From Dorea sp. 5-2 (GTDB lineage Bacteria; Bacillota; Clostridia; Lachnospirales; Lachnospiraceae), in the NCBI RefSeq assembly GCF_000403455.2, contig NZ_KE159759.1:156814-220813 (forward strand): 64,000 nt of DNA, read 5' to 3'. Within the stretch, counting starts at the first letter, position 1; each line of letters opens with the position of its first letter. Below, one piece after another: positions 26,455-35,406 of this stretch. The notes beneath the pieces were generated by a model, which was given only the letters and a program-made list of their open reading frames with translations, was not told where the DNA came from and did no database searches. Position numbers and translations under genes: made by a program.

Positions 26455-27776
26455 AGAAGGCTTGGAACCAGCGTATCTGTCGACGTTGCCATTACATTGT
26501 TGAGGAACAATACGTTCTTGATCTCTTTTTCCGCGATCAGTTCTGTCAGGCTCTTCGGATAGAACCGATAATCCACCACATACACGTACTCATAATGGTC
26601 TACAAGAAACGGTACAAAGGCATTCCCGTAAGATTCTTTCACCACAAGACAGGAACTGCCGTCACTCTTCTTCGGATTATGGATCCACGCAAGCGGCTGG
26701 TCGCTGCCGATGAAGCAGTTATATTTGGACGCCGAGTTCCACCCTGACACATCCGTGATCACCTTATAATCCATCGTAGTCCCATTCTTATCAAGAAACT
26801 GCATATCATTCGTCGCCAACGGGATATACGCCGTCACGGAATCCGGATTATTCCCCAGCGCCGGCGCCTGATTACAATACGAATACATGGTTCCCAGGAA
26901 ATTATCAAACGTCATCGTCTCATAACTGTCGATCGGCGTCGGCTTCATGTCCTGAATATCCATGAATTCACAATATGCATAATATGCTCCCAGCGCCGTC
27001 CAGTGATGATCGCTCCGGAAATACAGATATTCATCATTGTGATTCTCCAATGCAGCGAACACATCCACCGTCGTCACCTTATCATCCAGCCTGTCATAGA
27101 TATACTGCACCGCTTCCTTCTGGTCGTTGCTGCCTAAGTCCTTCTGCAGCTTGGAATCCAGATATACGCCGCTGCTGATCGGCACTACCATATCATATAT
27201 CTTTACCTCTTCTTCATCCACTTTATTCACCAGTGCATTCACTGCTTCTATGTAGTCGTCCGTAACATCCTGGCTGAATCCAAACAGACTGAACGCCGTG
27301 TCTTCCGCCAGATAGACTGCGCCGAATTGTTCCTGGATCTGCTCGATCGCGCGCTGTTTCGTACCGTCTTTCAATGTCTTATCCTGCTTCTTATCCGCAG
27401 GCTCGGCATCGGTATCCACTTTCTTTTCCTTTTCTTTCTTTTCTTCCGTGTTGTCCGCCGACACCTGCATACTTCCGTAGATCTGTGTCTTCTGTATCCC
27501 GTAAGCAGAACGGAACTTCATATTCCGGGAGATCAGCCAGTCGCGGAACGGAAAGGTATCCGCATACCATGTATTCATACTCTCGAAGAATTCCCCGTTC
27601 CACACCGTCTCAAGCGTAGGCTTCGGGAATTTCGCCAGTGTACGCTTCTCAACAGCCGATTCCTTCGGACGCAATGGGATGATCAGCGCAATCAATGCAA
27701 AGAAAAGCAGGACTCCCGCAAATACATAGATTTTCTGCCTGACGTATTTCTTCTTTCTCCTTCTCCTCTGTCTCAT
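26436..27776 (-). CDS. DHHW-family glycan O-acetylation protein
   Basis: This 446-residue protein has a basic N-terminus, one transmembrane helix (about residues 15-35) and an extracellular domain. The motif FRSDHHWTALGAYYAY near residue 255 defines the DHHW family, related to AlgX/AlgJ-type SGNH acetyltransferases that work with MBOAT proteins. Residues 110-145 are a charged low-complexity linker. It directly follows an MBOAT gene (17-base gap) in the same direction, so the two probably acetylate an exported polysaccharide. The final serine-histidine motif region (CFIGSDQPLAWIHN, VVKESYGNAF) is present. Confidence 0.88.
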   Translation of the reverse strand: MRQRRRRKKKYVRQKIYVFAGVLLFFALIALIIPLRPKESAVEKRTLAKFPKPTLETVWNGEFFESMNTWYADTFPFRDWLISRNMKFRSAYGIQKTQIYGSMQVSADNTEEKKEKEKKVDTDAEPADKKQDKTLKDGTKQRAIEQIQEQFGAVYLAEDTAFSLFGFSQDVTDDYIEAVNALVNKVDEEEVKIYDMVVPISSGVYLDSKLQKDLGSNDQKEAVQYIYDRLDDKVTTVDVFAALENHNDEYLYFRSDHHWTALGAYYAYCEFMDIQDMKPTPIDSYETMTFDNFLGTMYSYCNQAPALGNNPDSVTAYIPLATNDMQFLDKNGTTMDYKVITDVSGWNSASKYNCFIGSDQPLAWIHNPKKSDGSSCLVVKESYGNAFVPFLVDHYEYVYVVDYRFYPKSLTELIAEKEIKNVLFLNNVMATSTDTLVPSLLALVNL

Positions 27777-27793
27777 ATTTTACTGCCCTTCCT

Positions 27794-29230
27794 CTAGAAT
27801 TGAAAATATAAAAACGGATTGTAACTGTTGCCTACAAGCGCCATCGTCGCGATGATGACAAGCACCGACGGCCCCGCCACTTCGATCACCATATAGACAT
27901 AACGCACAGCCTTGACCCTGCCAAGCCTCTTCCGTCCCCAGTGATAAGCATTCCTAAGCAGCGGCGTACTGGCAATGATGGCTGCCGCTATAAAAAACAT
28001 ATTATTCTCAAAGGTCATACCAATCTCCATACTGGTGAAACCATTGCCGTTCAATCCAAACATTCCCTTCAGCACGTGTCCGAGATACGGCATACTGCTG
28101 AATTTAAAAAGTATCCATCCAAAGTATACGACTATCAGCGTATAGATATGTCTGACCGCTTTCGGGAGCTTCTTGAGCCTGTCCAGAAAACCATTCTTCT
28201 CGATCACCAGGAATACATAGTAGAACAGCCCCCAAAACACAAAGTTCCAGTTCGCGCCATGCCACAGCCCCGTCAGCGCCCATACGGCTAACAGATTCAG
28301 CATAGTCCTTCTCTGTCCTTTCCGGTTGCCGCCAAGCGGGATATAGATATAATCCCGGAAAAAGGAGCTCAGGGATATATGCCAGCGTCTCCAGAAATCC
28401 GTCACCGAATCCGCCATATACGGATAGTTGAAATTCTCTTTAAAATGAAATCCTGTCATCCACCCCATCCCGATCGCCATATCGGAATACGCCGAGAAGT
28501 CCAGATAGATCTGTAACATATACAACAGTACGCCAAGCCACAGCCCGGCTGCCGGTATCTCACTAAGCTCAGCCAGTTTCTGCGGGAACATCGCATCTGC
28601 GATCTCCGCACAGGAATTTGCAAATACAGCCTTCTTCACCAGCCCTATCGTAAAACGGTTGATCCCCTCGCCTACTTCTGACAGTTTCACTTTGCGGTTC
28701 TCTATCTCGTACGCAACGTCTTTATAGCGGACGATCGGTCCTGCGATACACTGAAAGAACAATCCCGCATACAGAAGCACCAGCCAGTACTGCCTCTGCG
28801 CCTTCACATCTCCCCAGTACACGTCGATCACATAGGAGATAAGCTGAAATGTATAGAACGAGATCCCGATCGGCAGGATGATCTCGGGGAGATCCTTGGG
28901 AAAACCGGTAATGCTCTTAAGGTTTGACAACAAAAAACCGGCATATTTATAATATGCCAGAAGACCCAATTGCAGACCGATCCCGGCGATCAGAAAAATC
29001 TTCTTTCGCAGCGGATCGTCCCTGTTGTCATCGATCAGGATCGCCGACAGCCAGCTGATCACACACATCAGCAACAGGATCACAAGATATTTCGGACCGC
29101 CCCATGCGTAGAAGATCAGGGACGCTGCCAACAATACGATATTCTTCTTATTCAATGAATCCATAAAGCAATAGATCATCATCGTAAATGCAAAAAACAA
29201 AAAGACAAATAAAAGACTCGAAAAAACCAC
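27794..29230 (-). CDS. MBOAT-family membrane O-acyltransferase
   Basis: About 478 residues with roughly ten hydrophobic segments. MBOAT hallmarks: ISFYTFQLISYVIDVYWG, DFWRRWHISLSSFFRDYIYIP spread over residues 285-310, and the catalytic histidine in LTGLWHGANWNFVFWGL. The GTG at 29230 is preferred because GGAGG lies eight bases upstream and gives the typical start VFSSLLFVFLF; the ATG at 29245 sits before that site. It partners the DHHW gene for acyl transfer across the membrane, as AlgI does with AlgX. Confidence 0.92.
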   Translation of the reverse strand: MVFSSLLFVFLFFAFTMMIYCFMDSLNKKNIVLLAASLIFYAWGGPKYLVILLLMCVISWLSAILIDDNRDDPLRKKIFLIAGIGLQLGLLAYYKYAGFLLSNLKSITGFPKDLPEIILPIGISFYTFQLISYVIDVYWGDVKAQRQYWLVLLYAGLFFQCIAGPIVRYKDVAYEIENRKVKLSEVGEGINRFTIGLVKKAVFANSCAEIADAMFPQKLAELSEIPAAGLWLGVLLYMLQIYLDFSAYSDMAIGMGWMTGFHFKENFNYPYMADSVTDFWRRWHISLSSFFRDYIYIPLGGNRKGQRRTMLNLLAVWALTGLWHGANWNFVFWGLFYYVFLVIEKNGFLDRLKKLPKAVRHIYTLIVVYFGWILFKFSSMPYLGHVLKGMFGLNGNGFTSMEIGMTFENNMFFIAAAIIASTPLLRNAYHWGRKRLGRVKAVRYVYMVIEVAGPSVLVIIATMALVGNSYNPFLYFQF

Positions 29231-29370
29231 GGCTCTTTCCTCCATTTTTATCCATGCCTGTCCCTATACCGGCTGACGTCTGCCTTCCGGGCAGATGAAA
29301 ATGCGGCGAGAACAGCGGGTATGCGCCGGAACCATAGCCTCTTGCTTCATCCGCCGTACCAACTTATACT

Positions 29371-29399
29371 AGTTTAATACATTTATCTACATTATTCAA
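29371..29399 (-). promoter_or_regulatory. Possible promoter of the MBOAT-DHHW pair
   Basis: TTGAAT and TAAACT are spaced by 17 bases on the minus strand, about 140 bases before the MBOAT start. Each hexamer matches consensus at four positions, so support is modest. Confidence 0.3.
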
Positions 29400-29442
29400 A
29401 CATATTCTTCACAATTTGACATTTTTTAACACGGCAGCGAGA

Positions 29443-29486
29443 TAAAAAAAGAAACATTGTACCCTTAGTCTACTGATATACAATGC
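29443..29486 (-). terminator. Rho-independent terminator after the MNT/HEPN locus
   Basis: CATTGTA (29455-29461) pairs with TACAATG (29479-29485), followed in the minus direction by TTTCTTTTTTT. It closes the transcript carrying the nucleotidyltransferase and HEPN remnant. Confidence 0.75.
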
Positions 29487-29495
29487 TTCATAAGA

Positions 29496-29707
29496 TTATA
29501 ACTCTTCCCATTTTCCCATTAAATAGGATTTTAACGTATTTATAATATTTTCTGCTTTCTCCAACTGCTCTTGTGCCTGTTCTCTTGATATCACTACAAA
29601 ATCCTGATAATCCGCTTTTTCTCTCAAACGAAAAGCTGTGCACATTCCAAATCTTCCCGGGCACTCTCAAAACGGTATTTTGACAGATCTTTTATGCTGC
29701 CGTCCAT
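29496..29707 (-). pseudogene. HEPN-domain gene remnant (internal deletion, frameshift)
   Basis: From the ATG at 29707 the frame reads KDLSKYRFESAREDLECAQLF and then meets TGA. In another frame, the next bases read LREKADYQDFVVISREQAQ and continue to a coiled C-terminal end at LKSYLMGKWEEL, stopping at 29496. These are recognisable first and last parts of a HEPN protein (usually about 130 residues); the middle, including the RxxxxH active-site region, is missing. It overlaps the 3' end of the MNT gene by 16 bases, as expected for an MNT-HEPN pair. The 60-residue frame that covers part of it is not a real product. Confidence 0.8.
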
Positions 29708-30018
29708 AATACAACTCCTTCCTGCATTACATTCTGATAGAAAGGGGTAATCTTCTGCCACTTGCAGAACATTTCATAATCAATGTCTATCACAGAAAAA
29801 ACTTTATCATATTCCAGATTCATATCCACAATAAACTCCGATAATTTTCCTTCTGTCTCTTTATCCAGATTTCCCTGCATCAAAATAGCCACATCGACAT
29901 CTGATTCCTCCGTATTTGTTCCTCTTGCCGCAGAACCATACAGAATAATACCAATCACTCTGTTCTTCATAATTTCAAGGATTCCATCCACTAACTCCAT
30001 TAAAATTTTTTCATCCAT
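29692..30018 (-). CDS. MNT-type nucleotidyltransferase (antitoxin of an MNT-HEPN pair)
   Basis: The 108-residue protein carries the minimal nucleotidyltransferase signature GIILYGSAARGTNTEESDVD followed by VAI, i.e. GSxxRG with the DxD metal ligands. In MNT-HEPN systems such proteins AMPylate and neutralise a HEPN ribonuclease. The start at 30018 has GGGAGG upstream. The adjacent HEPN gene is broken, so this antitoxin is orphaned or acts on a HEPN protein elsewhere. Confidence 0.88.
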   Translation of the reverse strand: MDEKILMELVDGILEIMKNRVIGIILYGSAARGTNTEESDVDVAILMQGNLDKETEGKLSEFIVDMNLEYDKVFSVIDIDYEMFCKWQKITPFYQNVMQEGVVLWTAA

Positions 30019-30149
30019 AGGCGGCCTCCCTTCTATTATAGATTATTATACCCATTTAAAATAAGAGCGTCAATGCCCTTGCTTACAGTTTCACTGATGT
30101 CCGGTTATTATCTGGATTTTCCGTATATGATCGGTTTGTCTACCATATT

Positions 30150-30191
30150 CAAAAAGTCTGGGAATGCCCTCGTTATAAGGATCCCCAGACT
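30150..30191 (-). terminator. Rho-independent terminator
   Basis: AGTCTGGG (30155-30162) and CCCAGACT (30184-30191) form an eight-base stem, followed in the minus direction by TTTTTG. It lies about 35 bases after the coiled-coil/3D protein gene. Confidence 0.8.
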
Positions 30192-30225
30192 TATGGCTGC
30201 TATTTCAACTCTTTATTCCCGGATC

Positions 30226-31287
30226 TTACCAATCCGTATAGATATCAATCGTACCGCTCGCGCATCCCGTATCATAGACGATACCGGGTCCTAATGATGT
30301 CTGAACCACCGTTCCCTTCGGATAATCGCTGCTTGCTAAGCACAGATATCCGTTCGCATCCCGGATCGTACCATCCGAAGCCACATGCCGTCCCGGAATA
30401 TTCAATCCATGTCCCGGCAGGACTCTCTGGCTGTAATATGTCTCACGATGGCCGTTGAAATAATTCACGCCCTTGTCTTTCGTAAGAACACCGTCTCCGG
30501 ACGGATAAACGTAACCGCCGTTACCTCCGGATGATCCGTTGCTATTTCCGTTCGAAGGCTTATTATTCCCTCCGGTTGTCGGCTTATTATCATTCTGAGA
30601 CGTCTGCGCTGCTTCTTTCGCCGCTTCGGCTTCTTTCGCCGCTTTCGCTGCCGCAGCAAGTTCCTTCGCCAACTGCTCGTCCTTCAGCTGATTGATCTTT
30701 GTCTCCAACGCTGCCAGATCCGCCGATGTCGACGCAGCCTTGGCTTTAAGTTCCTCCCGGTTCGCACTGAGTTCCCCTTCAAGCTTCAGGCAAGCCTCCT
30801 GCTGCTCCTTCAGATACTCTTCTTCTGTCTCGATCGCATAACGTAATTCCTGAAGTTCCTCAAACATATTACGGTCATACTCACTCAGAGTCTGTACAAA
30901 ATGCACCTTATTCACGAAGTCCGCCAGACTCTCCGCCGAGAAGATCAACCCCAGGATCGGTTCTCCGCTGTTCTCGTAGATATACTGGATCCGGATCTTC
31001 ATCTCATCATAATAAGCCTCTTCGTTCTTTCTGGCAATAGCGAGCTGTTCTTCCGTCTTCGTAATATCTGCGTTCACTGCCTCGATCTCAAGTTCATTCT
31101 CAGCGATCTTAGCGCCTATCTCGAGTAATTCTCCGTTAATACTGTCCAAAGTATTCTCCAGATCCGATGACTTGTTCTCCAGGCTGCTGATCTCGGCTGC
31201 AAAGATCTCCGAAGCCGAACCCAGCACGCATACCGAACACAAGCACGCCGTCATCACTCGTAACTGTCGTTTTAATGTTATCCTCAT
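30226..31287 (-). CDS. Secreted coiled-coil protein with C-terminal 3D (RlpA-like) domain
   Basis: About 353 residues from the ATG at 31287 (AAAGG five bases upstream). Order: signal peptide ending near SEIFAAE; a long coiled coil (residues 30-230) like the N-terminal domain of PcsB/CwlO-type hydrolases, including YIYENSGEPILGLIFSAESL; an Ala/Lys/Glu-rich stretch; an Asn/Gly/Ser linker; and a C-terminal 3D-like barrel with GIVYDTGCASGTIDIYTDW, whose aspartates mark lytic transglycosylase-like domains. A peptidoglycan-remodelling role outside the membrane is likely. It has its own terminator. Confidence 0.82.
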   Translation of the reverse strand: MRITLKRQLRVMTACLCSVCVLGSASEIFAAEISSLENKSSDLENTLDSINGELLEIGAKIAENELEIEAVNADITKTEEQLAIARKNEEAYYDEMKIRIQYIYENSGEPILGLIFSAESLADFVNKVHFVQTLSEYDRNMFEELQELRYAIETEEEYLKEQQEACLKLEGELSANREELKAKAASTSADLAALETKINQLKDEQLAKELAAAAKAAKEAEAAKEAAQTSQNDNKPTTGGNNKPSNGNSNGSSGGNGGYVYPSGDGVLTKDKGVNYFNGHRETYYSQRVLPGHGLNIPGRHVASDGTIRDANGYLCLASSDYPKGTVVQTSLGPGIVYDTGCASGTIDIYTDW

Positions 31288-31470
31288 AATACCTTTCTTT
31301 CCTGCGTTATTTTGGGAACCGAACTTCACACCTAATTCCCAAGGTTTCTATTATGCCTTTCCTATTTTACTATTTTTCTGTTAATTTGTCAATCAATCAT
31401 AAGAAAATATTACAAAAGTATTACGAAAATCATATGAATTCCTGAATATTCCTAATTGTATATTTCTGCC

Positions 31471-31508
31471 AACAAAAATACTCTTGCCCCAATTCCTCGG
31501 AACAAGAG
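31471..31508 (-). terminator. Terminator of the infC-rpmI-rplT operon
   Basis: CTCTTG (31481-31486) and CAAGAG (31503-31508) form the stem, with further pairing inside, and TATTTTTGTT follows on the minus strand. It starts 24 bases after the rplT stop codon. Confidence 0.8.
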
Positions 31509-31531
31509 ATATCTATCAATGCCTTATCATC

Positions 31532-31888
31532 TTATGCGATCTTAGCCTTTGCTGCTTCTGCCAGGGAAGCAAATCCTGCCGCGTCGTTTACTGCCATCTC
31601 AGCCAGCATCTTTCTGTTAATGTCAATATTAGCCAACTTCAGCCCATGCATGAACTTACTGTAGGACAGACCATTCAGTCTTGCCGCAGCGTTGATACGT
31701 GCGATCCACAGCTGACGCATCTGACGCTTACGCTGCTTTCTTCCTGCATAAGAAGAAGTAAGCGCTCTCATCACAGACTGCTTTGCTACTCTATACTGTT
31801 TTGAACGTGCTCCTCTATATCCTTTCGCCAGTTTTAAAACTCTGTTATGCTTCTTTCTAGCGTTCATTCCGCCTTTAATTCTTGCCAT
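31532..31888 (-). CDS. rplT: 50S ribosomal protein L20
   Basis: The 118-residue basic protein is full length, starting [20 protein letters not shown] and containing [20 protein letters not shown] and RIDINAAAR-type sequence (here [19 protein letters not shown]). L20 binds 23S rRNA early in large-subunit assembly and, in Firmicutes, also represses its own operon through the leader RNA upstream of infC. Last gene before the operon terminator. Confidence 0.98.
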   Translation of the reverse strand: MARIKGGMNARKKHNRVLKLAKGYRGARSKQYRVAKQSVMRALTSSYAGRKQRKRQMRQLWIARINAAARLNGLSYSKFMHGLKLANIDINRKMLAEMAVNDAAGFASLAEAAKAKIA

Positions 31889-31924
31889 GTCCTGTCTCCT
31901 CCTTCAATACTTTGATCCATGATC

Positions 31925-32122
31925 TTATAGATATGGTAATACTTTCTTCATGTTCTTTACATTTGTTTCATCAGTAATGATTGATTTCCTAAGATTTCTC
32001 TTTCTCTTTGCAGATTTCTTAGTTAAGATATGGCTCTTATAAGCTTTATTTCTTTTTAATTTTCCTGTACCTGTTTTTTTGAAGCGCTTTGCAGCTGCTC
32101 TATTTGTTTTGATCTTTGGCAT
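31925..32122 (-). CDS. rpmI: 50S ribosomal protein L35
   Basis: This is a 65-residue, very basic protein with [20 protein letters not shown] and [17 protein letters not shown], as in all L35. It lies between infC and rplT with short gaps, the conserved order. Confidence 0.98.
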   Translation of the reverse strand: MPKIKTNRAAAKRFKKTGTGKLKRNKAYKSHILTKKSAKRKRNLRKSIITDETNVKNMKKVLPYL

Positions 32123-32156
32123 GATAATTTCCTCCTTAAATTTTGTAAATATATTT

Positions 32157-32663
32157 TTAACGTTTTTCAGTTAAAACCATACTCATGTTCCTGCCTTCCA
32201 GTTTCGGCGCTTTCTCAATGGTCGCCACATCCTTAAGCATTTCCGCAAAATCATCCAGAATATGTCTGCTCTGCTGCACATGTGCCATCTCACGCCCTCT
32301 GAAACGCAGAGTTATCTTAACTTTATTGCCTTTGCAAATAAACTTCTTGGCATTATTCACTTTCGTGTTCAGGTCGTTCGTATCAATATTAGGTGAAAGA
32401 CGCACTTCCTTTACTTCAACGGTCTTCTGCTTTCTCTTCGCCTCTTTTTCCTTCCGTGCAAGCTCATATCTGTATTTCCCATAATCAATGATCTTGCATA
32501 CCGGCGGCTGAGCCTTTGGCGCGATCTTCACAAGATCCAGTTCTGCTTCCTGGGCAAGCCTCATCGCCTCTTTGATCGGCATAACGCCCTTCTGCTCTCC
32601 GTCTTCTCCAATTACTCTTACTTCCTTGTCTCTGATCTGCCCGTTAATCATTAAATCGCTAAT
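32157..32663 (-). CDS. infC: Translation initiation factor IF-3 (AUU start)
   Basis: IF-3 prevents premature subunit joining and checks initiator pairing. The protein shows [53 protein letters not shown] and [11 protein letters not shown]. The conventional ATG at 32651 lies 19 bases from the only good Shine-Dalgarno (GGGGGTG); the ATT at 32663 lies seven bases from it and adds ISDL, as in other infC genes. An AUU start lets IF-3 repress its own translation. The operon also has a leader attenuator. Confidence 0.95.
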   Translation of the reverse strand: MSDLMINGQIRDKEVRVIGEDGEQKGVMPIKEAMRLAQEAELDLVKIAPKAQPPVCKIIDYGKYRYELARKEKEAKRKQKTVEVKEVRLSPNIDTNDLNTKVNNAKKFICKGNKVKITLRFRGREMAHVQQSRHILDDFAEMLKDVATIEKAPKLEGRNMSMVLTEKR

Positions 32664-32679
32664 AGTCGTGCACCCCCAT

Positions 32680-32870
32680 CATCTAAAAATAAAATAAGTG
32701 AATAGTTCCAGACTATCCACTTATCACATCTGCACAATTCTTCCGCCTGCAAATGATATCACGGCGATATCATTCTCCGGGAATCTTCATACGTCATATC
32801 AAACCAATAGTCACCCCATCGTGCTATGGTGAGAGTGGATACTCTGCTTCTTTTGACCTCACATAAAGAT
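32680..32870 (-). ncRNA. infC operon leader (L20-type) with transcription attenuator
   Basis: A leader of about 200 nt separates a good promoter from infC. It contains a perfect nine-base hairpin AATGATATC/GATATCATT (32752-32774) and an intrinsic terminator: AAGTGGATAGT pairing with ACTATTCACTT (32696-32722, one mismatch) followed by ATTTTATTTTTAG. The terminator ends only about 17 bases before infC, too close for a promoter between them, so it must act on the infC transcript. In B. subtilis L20 binding to this leader triggers termination; the same is inferred here. A 72-codon frame across the leader is not a convincing gene. Confidence 0.8.
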
Positions 32871-32899
32871 AATTTATCACATTCTGCCTTCCCTGTCAA
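32871..32899 (-). promoter_or_regulatory. Promoter of infC-rpmI-rplT
   Basis: On the minus strand a perfect TTGACA and TAAATT are separated by 17 bases, with TG just before the minus-10 hexamer. It sits 20 bases after the stop of the TGS-kinase gene and 200 bases before infC. Confidence 0.75.
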
Positions 32900-32918
32900 T
32901 ACCTGATTTATCTTTTTA

Positions 32919-34586
32919 TCAAACCTTAAAGCATCCTCCTCCGATAAATTCCCGCAGAAGTGAATTCGTCGGTACATTCTCGCTTCCGATCCCCACGAAA
33001 TAATCCAGGAATTTCAACAGACGCTTCGCCTCCACATACTCCGGGCAATTTCTGTCTATCCCAAAGAGCAGCGGCTCCACATAGATCTTGAGTACCGCCA
33101 GCTCATAGATCAGCGTCGAATTAAACATCACGTCCGCCTCCTCCTGGAACGGAAAGATGAATTTCTCTTCTCCCCGCCTTACGGATTCCCACATACTTAT
33201 GGTTCTCTGCGCGGAGGAGCCTCTGGTGCGGGCATCCCTCACGATACGCCTCAAAAGCCTTCCGTCCGTAGTCGGGATACGGTCATGCTCATCAATATTC
33301 AGCTGCGTCAGAGCGCTGATATAGATCTTGAATTTATTCTCATCCGCAAGCTGCTCTGTAAGCTTCGGATTCAGGCAGTGGATCCCCTCGATCACCAGGA
33401 CGTCGTTCGGCCCGAGCTTCTTTGCCTGCGTCCCATACTCCTTATGCCCCGTCACAAAATTAAACGTCGGGATCACCACCTCCCTGCCTGCAAGCAGTTC
33501 CTTTAGCTGCCGGTTGAACAGCTTCACATCCACGGCTTCCAGACATTCAAAATCATAAGCGCCGGTCTCGTCTCTTGGGTTCTCGTCCCGTTCTACGAAA
33601 TAATTATCCATAGCGATGGGATGCGGCGTCAGTCCGTTCGCCCGAAGCTGTATGGACAGCCGGTGGGAAAATGTCGTCTTCCCCGAAGACGACGGTCCTG
33701 CGATCAATATGAACTTCAGCTCAGGACGGGCGGCGATCTGCGACGCGATCTCCGCAATCTTCTTCTCCTGCAGCGCTTCCTGGACCAGCACGATGTCATG
33801 GACCGCATTCCTTGTTATCTGCTCATTCAATTCGCCGACCGTCTCAATCCCCTGCATATCCCCCCAATGAACCGATTCCTTCAGCACATGGAATAATTTG
33901 TTCTGCGGCTCGAAGGCAGGCACCTCCCTTGCCGCAGACGCCGCAGGCATCTGCATCACGAAGCCTTCGTCATACAAGTAGAGCTTGAAATACTTCAAAT
34001 ATCCCGTGCTTGGAACCATATAGCCATAATGATAATCCTCGAACTCATTCAGGCTGTATATATTCACCTTGGATACCCTGCGGTAGTGGAATAACTTTTC
34101 TTTGTCATGCATCCCATGATGGCCGAATAACTCGATCGCCTCATCCGTGCTGACGGACCTCTTATGGAGCGGCATATCCTTATCCGCCATCTCATGCATC
34201 CTCGCCTCAACCTTATCTAAGAATTCCTGGTCTAAGATGATCCTGCCTTCCACCGTACAGTAATACCCCTTACTGACAGAGAAATGAATCCTCACCTTGT
34301 CAACAAGCTCATGCCCCGCCACATCATAAACTGCCTTCACCAACATCAGGCTCATACTCCTCTGATAGGTCCTGTGTCCGATCACACCGGCAGTAGTCTC
34401 AAAACGGAGGGTACAGTCCTTCTTCAGAGTCTTAAAGAGCTCCTGAAGCTTGCCGTCGACGAATACCAGTACAATATCGTCTTTATGATCTTTCTGAAAT
34501 CCCTCGGCGATCGTGCGGTATGTAGTGCCTTCCTCGTACAGACGGGTCTCTTCGCCGATCCGCACCTGATACATCTTCTTCTCCAT
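32919..34586 (-). CDS. TGS / uridine kinase-like nucleoside kinase
   Basis: The 555-residue protein combines an N-terminal TGS-like domain (EETRLYEEGTTYRTIAEGF), a threonyl-tRNA synthetase editing-like domain with a conserved histidine region (IHFSVSKGYYCTVEG, MHEMADKDMPLHKR) and a C-terminal uridine kinase/PRK domain from about 280: LIAGPSSSGKTTFSHRLS, MDNYFVERDENPRDE and VLVIEGIHCLNPKLTE. This architecture is widespread in Clostridia and Bacteroidetes; the true substrate is not established to my knowledge. Start at ATG 34586 with GGAGAGG upstream. It lies directly after the Nif3-like gene. Confidence 0.88.
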   Translation of the reverse strand: MEKKMYQVRIGEETRLYEEGTTYRTIAEGFQKDHKDDIVLVFVDGKLQELFKTLKKDCTLRFETTAGVIGHRTYQRSMSLMLVKAVYDVAGHELVDKVRIHFSVSKGYYCTVEGRIILDQEFLDKVEARMHEMADKDMPLHKRSVSTDEAIELFGHHGMHDKEKLFHYRRVSKVNIYSLNEFEDYHYGYMVPSTGYLKYFKLYLYDEGFVMQMPAASAAREVPAFEPQNKLFHVLKESVHWGDMQGIETVGELNEQITRNAVHDIVLVQEALQEKKIAEIASQIAARPELKFILIAGPSSSGKTTFSHRLSIQLRANGLTPHPIAMDNYFVERDENPRDETGAYDFECLEAVDVKLFNRQLKELLAGREVVIPTFNFVTGHKEYGTQAKKLGPNDVLVIEGIHCLNPKLTEQLADENKFKIYISALTQLNIDEHDRIPTTDGRLLRRIVRDARTRGSSAQRTISMWESVRRGEEKFIFPFQEEADVMFNSTLIYELAVLKIYVEPLLFGIDRNCPEYVEAKRLLKFLDYFVGIGSENVPTNSLLREFIGGGCFKV

Positions 34587-34603
34587 AGTCCACCTCTCCT
34601 TTT

Positions 34604-35389
34604 CTATACTGTCACAAACGGATGGCGCACCGGCGCAGCCATGACCCGGACGCCCTCAAGCTCATGTGCAAGATATCCCCTCATATCCTCTGCAAAAATA
34701 TATTCAAGCCCATAATGCCCCGCGTCGATCACCGCCAACCCCTGCGCTTTTGCGTCGATTCCTTCATGATGGCCGATATCTCCCGTGACCAGCACATCTG
34801 CATGCTTCCTAAGCGCCGCTTTGATCACACTCTTTCCGGAACCCGGGCATATGGCAAGCCTCTCCACCATACATTCGGGATCCCCGAACACCCGGACCGA
34901 TCCCAGACCAAACGTCTGCTTCACTCTCTCACAGCACTGTCTTAATGTGACCGCCTTCTCAAGCCGTCCGATCCGTCCGATCCCTTCTGTCTTCTCTGCG
35001 CGATCCTCATATGTGACTTCCAACACCTCCGGCTCCTTCAATCCCATAAGATCTCCCGACCGGCTTGCCATCCCCATCACGTCATAATTCGTATGCATGG
35101 CATAATATGAGACATCACTGCGTATCAGCTCAAGAATACGCCTTCCGATAAAATCCTCGTTCGTGATCCGCTTCATGCCGCTAAAGATCAGCGGATGATG
35201 CGTAATCAGCATGTCTGCTTCCTGCTCTACAGCCGCATGGATCACCTCGTCCGATGCATCCAATGCGATGTAGATACACCCAACTTCCTTGTCATCCCTT
35301 CCGGCAAGAAGCCCTACGTTATCCCAGCCAAGCGCGTATTCTCTGGGATATCTCCGCTCTATTATATCTATAACCTCTCTGCATATCAT
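34604..35389 (-). CDS. Nif3-like dinuclear metal centre protein
   Basis: The 261-residue protein belongs to the NIF3/YqfO family: GWDNVGLLAGRDDKEV near the N-terminus, DMLITHHPLIFSGMKRI with metal-binding histidines, YAMHTNYDV and the C-terminal VTGDIGHHEGIDAKAQGLAVIDAGHYG. The family is often annotated as GTP cyclohydrolase I type 2, but its role is not settled. It follows trmK by 17 bases; this pairing is conserved in Firmicutes. Confidence 0.93.
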   Translation of the reverse strand: MICREVIDIIERRYPREYALGWDNVGLLAGRDDKEVGCIYIALDASDEVIHAAVEQEADMLITHHPLIFSGMKRITNEDFIGRRILELIRSDVSYYAMHTNYDVMGMASRSGDLMGLKEPEVLEVTYEDRAEKTEGIGRIGRLEKAVTLRQCCERVKQTFGLGSVRVFGDPECMVERLAICPGSGKSVIKAALRKHADVLVTGDIGHHEGIDAKAQGLAVIDAGHYGLEYIFAEDMRGYLAHELEGVRVMAAPVRHPFVTV

Positions 35390-35406
35390 ATCTATTCCGC
35401 CCTCTT

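Noticed and set aside
29488..29670. 60-codon frame after the MNT gene
   Set aside because: It is a third-frame reading through the HEPN remnant; the two true frames show HEPN sequence.
32759..32977. 72-codon minus-strand frame across the infC leader
   Set aside because: It overlaps the preceding gene and contains the infC promoter; the sequence is better explained as regulatory leader.
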